A stretch of DNA of 64,000 bases from Hexactinellida sp. DTS-2022. Taxonomy: Eukaryota; Porifera; Hexactinellida. The notes beneath the pieces were generated by a model. It worked only from the letters and a program-made list of their open reading frames with translations, had not been told where the DNA came from and searched no databases. Position 1 is the first letter of the stretch, and the number at the start of each line of letters is the position of its first letter. The position numbers and the translations under genes were made by a program. Positions 58,777 through 64,000 of this stretch are shown in pieces. The stretch is taken from positions 1,954,001-2,018,000 of the forward strand of contig JAPNXP010000018.1 of assembly GCA_028753945.1 (NCBI GenBank), read 5' to 3'.

Positions 58777-59440
58777 ATAGTTATAGGCGTCTAGCCATAA
58801 TATCGATTCATAAATTTTTGACACAAGAAACGTCTAATAGTCAGGAACATGTAAAATAATTTTGTAATCAACATTTTGAAAAAAGTTATAATTTTTTTGT
58901 AAAGATGCTCAGTCGGAATGAAAAAAAAAATGATATTTATAGATATCTCAACAGGAATATAAACGTCCATGTCTCCTCTATTGAATGACACCATTTTTGT
59001 CCAGATCCAACTATGGGAAGTGTCTAAAATTATAACTTGAATTATGCTCAGTTGAATACTGCGCCAACTTCACACTCGTTGTGCAAATGTAATAAATCTC
59101 TTTATAGAACAGCCAAAATGTTTAAAATCCCTGTTTGTACTGGGAATCCCTCTATGGTTGGCATGTAATCCATCAAAAAAACTCTACATTCATACAAGTA
59201 ATTCCAGATTATTGCTTTTCAAGAATATTTCTATCACATTTCCCTTTTTCACAAACGAGCCAAAATACCTGCTATTATCCACTCATTATATAGTTTTCCA
59301 TAAAAATTATTCATCTATTTGCCTAACCTTTTCAAAAATATTCCTAATTTTGAAATTGTTCGTAGATGAATTTGACGAGCATCACGATAATAATCTCCAT
59401 TAATTTATCATTTTGGTAATTCACAACACACATCAGTTTA
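58777..59440. other. unassigned DNA
   Basis: No gene supported. At 59105-59165 is a fragment resembling the right end of the miniature element at 35903-36316 (aacagccaaaatg, ggttggcatgt). Confidence 0.4.
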
Positions 59441-59443
59441 TTT

Positions 59444-59594
59444 CAGAGGCGGCGCGAGGGTGGGGCCAGGTGGGGCCTGTGCCCCACCTGAATTACAGTG
59501 TGCCCACCTCATTAACATTCCCAGTTTAATAGCCTGTGCCCCACCTGTGACGTGTTTGTGCCCCACCAGTGGCGGCTGGCTAGCGCCGCCACTG
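59444..59594. mobile_element. hAT miniature element (151 bp)
   Basis: The ends cagaggcggcgcgag and ctagcgccgccactg are inverted. The exact 8-bp TSD gtttattt lies at 59436-59443 and 59595-59602. The interior repeats gtgccccacctg. Confidence 0.93.
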
Positions 59595-59602
59595 GTTTAT
59601 TT

Positions 59603-61920
59603 CATTGTAATAATCATTTGAGTAGATTTATTCGTATTTTAATGTTTGTTAGAATAATTAAGCTTATACGATCTCTTCTCAAACATAGCTAGTTCCAAGT
59701 GGATAAAATTATTCAGAAACCAAATTCAAATGATCGCATATGTTAGCTAAGCATTTTGAAACAAATTTTCAGCCCTCCTCCCAGGATTTTGTCTTGCCCT
59801 CCCCCCCTTTGCTGCCCAAGTTAAAAAATCCTAGATACGCCACTGTCTATAATATCCCTTGGGAACTGGGATTTTAAGAATTTTTCCCCTTTTCAAGATA
59901 TTTGAACAATTAGCATGAGTGAAAACAAAATTTGTTATCAACCAGAACCAAACTTAAGAGACTGCATGCATCATTTTTGACGTTGCCATTCAATTCCCTG
60001 CTACCAATAATCTATTTGTCAATAATACTTTACTTTTGAGTATCTGCAACCAAAATGCCTATTTCCTATAAACTACCGTGTTATACAAGGTTTGATCCTG
60101 GCGTATTCGACCCGCAACCAGCAGCGTAATTTAAATACAAATCGAGTCTTTTAGCCAAATTGAGTATTTTTACAAATTGAGTATTTTAGCGTAACTCAAA
60201 TACAAATTGAGTATTTTAGCCGCTAATCGATTATTCCAACTAAACGATTTAACTTTTTGTCACTAAGGTAACCACAAGGTGTAAATACTAGACTGTTCTA
60301 ATTAATAATTTAATATCCGTCTAGCTTGACTCAACTAGCTGAGCAGAGTCAAACAAGGGGTCGCTCTCTAGGGTTAGGAGAAATTTGTGGTTGTGACATT
60401 CTTGCGTTGCTATGGAAAAAATCATCCCAAATATGGTTATAAATTGCTGGAAATTGAACGTTGAATTCGAATATGGCGATAAAAAGTTAATTAGGTTGGA
60501 TTTGAAAAGTTTAGTAGCAAGGGGATTGTCGGCGGTTCAGTCCATATTCTCTAATAGTCCACTTTGGGCCAATTACCCACTGGTGGACTATTAGAGAGAA
60601 CAGTGTGTACATCAAATTATTATCCTGATGCAAGTTCTTTTCCCCTGTGTTTCACATTCAAACTCAACGGTAGCGGATGTATCTTCTCCGTGAATTTTGT
60701 CCTTAGGAAATTAACTCTGAAAGAGCTCTTGAAATCTTTAAGGTTTTTGGATTTCAAGTCAAATTGGTTCAATGGGGATTAGGGAATTTGGGAAAAATGG
60801 ACAAGTGTCTTTTTGGATTCAAGAAGATTGGAATCAACTGGAGTGAATTAGGGAATAAATCACTAAAGAAGTTGAAGTCTATGTCAGGATTTTGTTGGAT
60901 TTACTTTTAAATTTGATAATTGAGGATTAGGTACTATTTTGGACCATGAATAATTTACTTTATTGGAATTGTAGAAGATTGGGGTATAATTCAGGCGGCA
61001 GAGCTGACATCCCGGGGATGCATAATCTCTTGGACGAAATTTCCAGGATTCAAACTTAACTTATTCTGTTGCATTATTTCTATGGTACATATTAACCCTA
61101 TAGGTCGCCACATCCTTGGTCAGTTCCATGTAATTGTTCTAAGATGATTTTGATTGGTTTGTGTTGGGTTGAAAATCTCAGTCCTAATTTCAACTTGGGT
61201 TTAGCAACTACCGTTGTAATATTCCAGTATTTTTGGTTGATTTCTTATCTGTTTGTTAAAGGTAATTCTTTTGGATATACCTTATTCTATTTCGATTACA
61301 ATGGTTTTCCTGTAAAATAAATTAAACTATGCTGAATTTAAAGTATATACATCAAATTCAGAATTCTCCCCTGCTCGGATAATATTTCCGATTCGTCTTT
61401 GTTTTGCGTTTTTTTGGTGGGTTCCGTGTGTCAATTCACTTTCTCCACTATAAAAACGATTTTCTCAACGAAGTTTGACTTTATTCAATATCAAACAAAG
61501 AAACAGATAGCCACCAAATGTACTACTATCAATTTCATCTTAATAGCAATAGTTAATTTTGGTTTATTGTTCAAATTTCAACAAAGTTTTCTAAGCAAGT
61601 TTCTTTAGCTCATTTCTTGACTCTAAAACTATCTAGATAAGATTACAAGACTTTGAACGCTATCTATCTTCTGAAACACTTGATTAGTGTGTAGTGAATT
61701 TATTTTACACTATACATTTCAATTGACGACTAAAATGAAGAGATGTTATTTAGTTACATGGCCTGTTTACAATCTCTATGAAACACTGTATTAAAATAAC
61801 TCTTTTATCATATGACTAAATGTTCTCGTGCAGTGCCATTTTTATCTGACCAGATCAAACATAATTAGAGTAAACATCTGTGCTCCCCATGAGTTATGAC
61901 TAGGATATTTTGAGTAAACT
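59603..61920. other. unassigned DNA with one hairpin
   Basis: No gene supported. A solo hAT-like right end (gatacgccactg) is near 59832-59844. At 60549-60596 ctctaatagtccac pairs with gtggactattagag around a 20-nt loop; its mate is at 25051-25096. Confidence 0.45.
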
Positions 61921-61925
61921 TCAGT

Positions 61926-62050
61926 CAAAAATCTAAAATTACAGCTCTGCCGACTGCTTTTTCATTTGGAGGCACTATATTTGGTGGTTCAATGACTAAT
62001 AGTGCCTCCAGAAGATAATTGTGTCTGCATAGCTATAATTTTAGATTTTT
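61926..62050. repeat. decayed palindromic miniature element
   Basis: A diverged copy of the array palindrome: aaaaatctaaaattacagct to agctataattttagattttt, with the core ggaggcactata..atagtgcctcc kept. Confidence 0.75.
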
Positions 62051-62159
62051 AGCCCCTTTTCGGAATTTGTTAATCAAGCCTAATAAATTGTGTGGGGTAT
62101 GATATATTACAAGACATTCGGTCTCGGTCGGTTGCTTCACTCAGGACCACTTTACCTCC

Positions 62160-62790
62160 ACGCGGTCTTCATAACCAGGTTCTGACCTGGTTAACCTGGT
62201 TAAATGACCAGGTTCTGACCTTTTTAACCTGGTCAGAACCTGGTTTTGAAAAAATCTGCCCAGGTTTGAACTGGTCAGTTTGTATTACTGGCACGGTCCT
62301 GTTGTGTTATTCTAACTATTTATGGCATAAGAAATTCCAACTTGACTAATATTTTACATGGGATTATTCTATCGAATTATATCCTCGTTATTCTCAACAG
62401 TAGATCCAAGAATATTTGGATTTAAATTTGCACAAAAAGGTCAGTACAACTTGAGAAATAATTAATTAATGTTGAGCTTAACTACTCGTACATCATGAAA
62501 CTTTTTGAGTGCGAAATTGGTTTAATTTCGCGTTCAAAATGGTAATTTACTTGTTTGCTACAGTATCCCAAATCAGCCGTTATGGTTAACGAATTGAGAA
62601 TTGTTCATATAGAATTTGTGTTATTTAACTAATTCGGGCAGTTTATATTTTTTGGCAGAAGACTTCGGATTAGCGAGGGGTACTTTATCGCATTATTATA
62701 ACTCAGTTATTTCAACAATCGGTTATTCTAACTATTTTTATCCTGCAATAAAATAGTCAGAAATACCCGGTTTCGACTATACTCTGAATT
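62160..62790. repeat. ACCAGGTT repeats and Tigger-like relic
   Basis: At 62168-62260 the words aaccaggttctgacc and ttaacctggt recur in both orientations and can fold. From about 62290 to 62790 the DNA resembles 25788-26010 (ttattctaact words) and ends with ccggtttcgactatactct, a pogo-like terminal motif in inverse orientation. No gene. Confidence 0.45.
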
Positions 62791-63096
62791 ACAGAACGTC
62801 GATTTGGGCAGACTTGTCCAAGTTCTCTTTTTTGTGTGCTTCAGTGCCCACAACAGTTTGCATATTTACAGGGCATGAAAATCAATTTAGTTTCTCATGC
62901 CATTAAACAAACTACACACAAATGTGCATTTGAATTTTCTATGGTAGGAGCATCACTAACATCAGCTCAAGTTAAATCATCTTATTCGTCTGACTTATCT
63001 CCGTTTCAGAACCCACCGTACTACTGATGCACCTAAGATATTCTAGCGTTGTAAAAACACCTTCGATAAATTTCTTTACATTTAAGACGATGCTCA

Positions 63097-63373
63097 TCAT
63101 TTAGTAAACTTTTTTCTTCTTTGGTCTTGCGATTGGTGTCCGTTTTTCATTCTTGATAGTTCGTTGTCCGTACCTAGTATATTTTCGTTAAGTGAGTCTA
63201 AAAAGTTGCTTATTCTTGGCCGCTTGCATTTAATTATAGATTTCAATTTGCCATAGTAGTTCTCTGCCCAATTATTTGTAGAAACACCGTTATTTCAGAT
63301 AGAAAATACTATATATAATGTCCTTTAAGAGACATTTTATGAAATTTCTGCCAGAAAACTACAATTTCATCAG
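63097..63373 (-). pseudogene. fragment of a MULE transposase, C-terminal
   Basis: The minus strand from 63291 to the stop at 63097 encodes 64 codons. They include NGVSTNNWAENYYGKLKS, the N-N-x-x-E motif with the catalytic Glu of MULE-type transposases, then KRPRISNFLDSLNENI. Upstream, in a shifted frame (about 63373-63305), VVFWQKFHKMSLKGHYI continues it. A palindromic miniature element at 63374 cuts off the rest. The frame has no Met, so it is easily missed. It differs clearly from the other MULE genes in the window. Confidence 0.6.
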
Positions 63374-63502
63374 AAAAAAAAAAATCAAAAATTGCAGCTG
63401 TGCCGACGCATGTTCCTTTGGAGGCACTATATCTTGGAAGCTGGTTAATTGATAGTGCTTCCATAGAAAGTGCTGTCATGCAGCTACAATTTTGGATTTT
63501 TT
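63374..63502. mobile_element. palindromic miniature element
   Basis: aaaatcaaaaattgcagctg to agctacaattttggatttttt, with core ggaggcactata..atagtgcttcc. Another copy of the array palindrome, inserted in or beside a MULE gene fragment. The TSD cannot be defined because the ends are A/T runs. Confidence 0.75.
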
Positions 63503-64000
63503 CATCATGTCATCAACCCCAAAGTGGTTGAGACCCATTTGTCAAGTGGTCACGAGCCACAAGGAACGATTGATAAATTGGAAGCTTGTTTCTATCTTAA
63601 ACCATCATTGTAATTAATAACATTCATTAACCGTACACTGCCCAGATTCTCAAAACGTGACATTTGGAAAAGTGGTCGATAAAATCATTCAAATTTCGTG
63701 TAAATAAGGATGTAGGGATTATTTTGTATACTCTATCGATTTCAATCAAAAAAAAGAAAATTTCAAAAATTTGCGATGATTACGTAGCAGAAAAGTGAAA
63801 TGCTCCACTTGCATGCCACTAGCTTTTGTACATAGGATTAATTAAAATTTCACTGTGGAAATAGCCGTAAGAAGATATTATACTAATAATAACTTTTTAG
63901 GATATTTTGTTAGTCTATTATAGAGTTGTGAAAGATATTACTCAAATAAATTCAATTTCTGGTAATCCATGGTTCATCTAAGACAGATTTGTCGATTTTT
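63503..64000. other. right flank, partial array unit then unassigned DNA
   Basis: 63503-63630 resembles the array segment with catcaacccc.. and cgagccacaaggaacg in inverted orientation. The rest is AT-rich with no gene seen. Confidence 0.45.

Noticed and set aside
1-64000. tRNA, rRNA, CRISPR or bacterial operon features
   Set aside because: None seen; the repeats are eukaryotic transposon features and the tandem arrays lack CRISPR spacer structure.

Overview
The window is AT-rich eukaryotic DNA with no recognisable host gene. It is a dense nest of DNA (class II) transposons, their decayed transposase genes, miniature elements and tandem repeats. The superfamilies seen (hAT of the ZBED5 type, FLYWCH-type Mutator-like elements, Transib/RAG1-like, pogo/Tigger-like miniature elements) point to an invertebrate metazoan, perhaps a cnidarian, tunicate or similar marine animal. 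The species cannot be fixed from this sequence. No rRNA, tRNA, CRISPR or retrotransposon coding region was seen.

1-8.76 kb: a three-level nest in which every level has its own target-site duplication (TSD). A hAT element (319-8750, TSD ggttaacc) is split by a Mutator-like element (MULE; 1237-7242, TSD actgatag). That MULE is split by a Transib/RAG1-like transposon (2725-5851, TSD ctgac) whose ends carry the heptamer CACAGTG, identical to the V(D)J recombination signal heptamer. All three transposase genes are broken.

8.8-32 kb: no supported coding gene. The region holds miniature elements, foldbacks and satellites. Several miniature elements have exact 8-bp TSDs (16959, 23742, 30807). There are large foldbacks (15437-17238, 22358-23148, 24087-24928) and tandem arrays (17240-18062, 23165-23580, 31969-32315).

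32.3-58.8 kb: a second nest. An old transposon gene on the minus strand encodes a DDE-type transposase with a C-terminal OTU cysteine protease domain. It lies in three pieces (58335-57674, 54046-53616, 35677-33749). The gaps are caused by a Transib-type non-autonomous element (54047-57667) and a 17.9-kb MULE (35678-53615, TSD atatattg). Inside that MULE sits a younger relative of the same OTU-transposase family (44326-50651), with inverted repeats of about 400 bp, a 9-bp TSD (ataaatagt) and a nearly intact gene of about 1,240 codons. The remaining MULE interior is a repeat array built from a palindromic miniature element of about 125 bp and an 18-bp perfect palindrome. A third Transib-type element (32321-33439) lies just beyond the old gene's 3' end.

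58.8-64 kb: mostly unassigned AT-rich DNA with miniature elements, plus a fragment of another MULE transposase at 63097-63373.

The most interesting signal is in the three CACAGTG-ended elements. In each, a conserved block follows the heptamer at one end and recurs at the other end displaced by 9-10 bp, about one helical turn. This recalls the 12/23 spacer asymmetry of RAG recombination signals. A second theme is that MULE-type transposases here carry ubiquitin-system domains: a RING finger in one family and an OTU protease in another.
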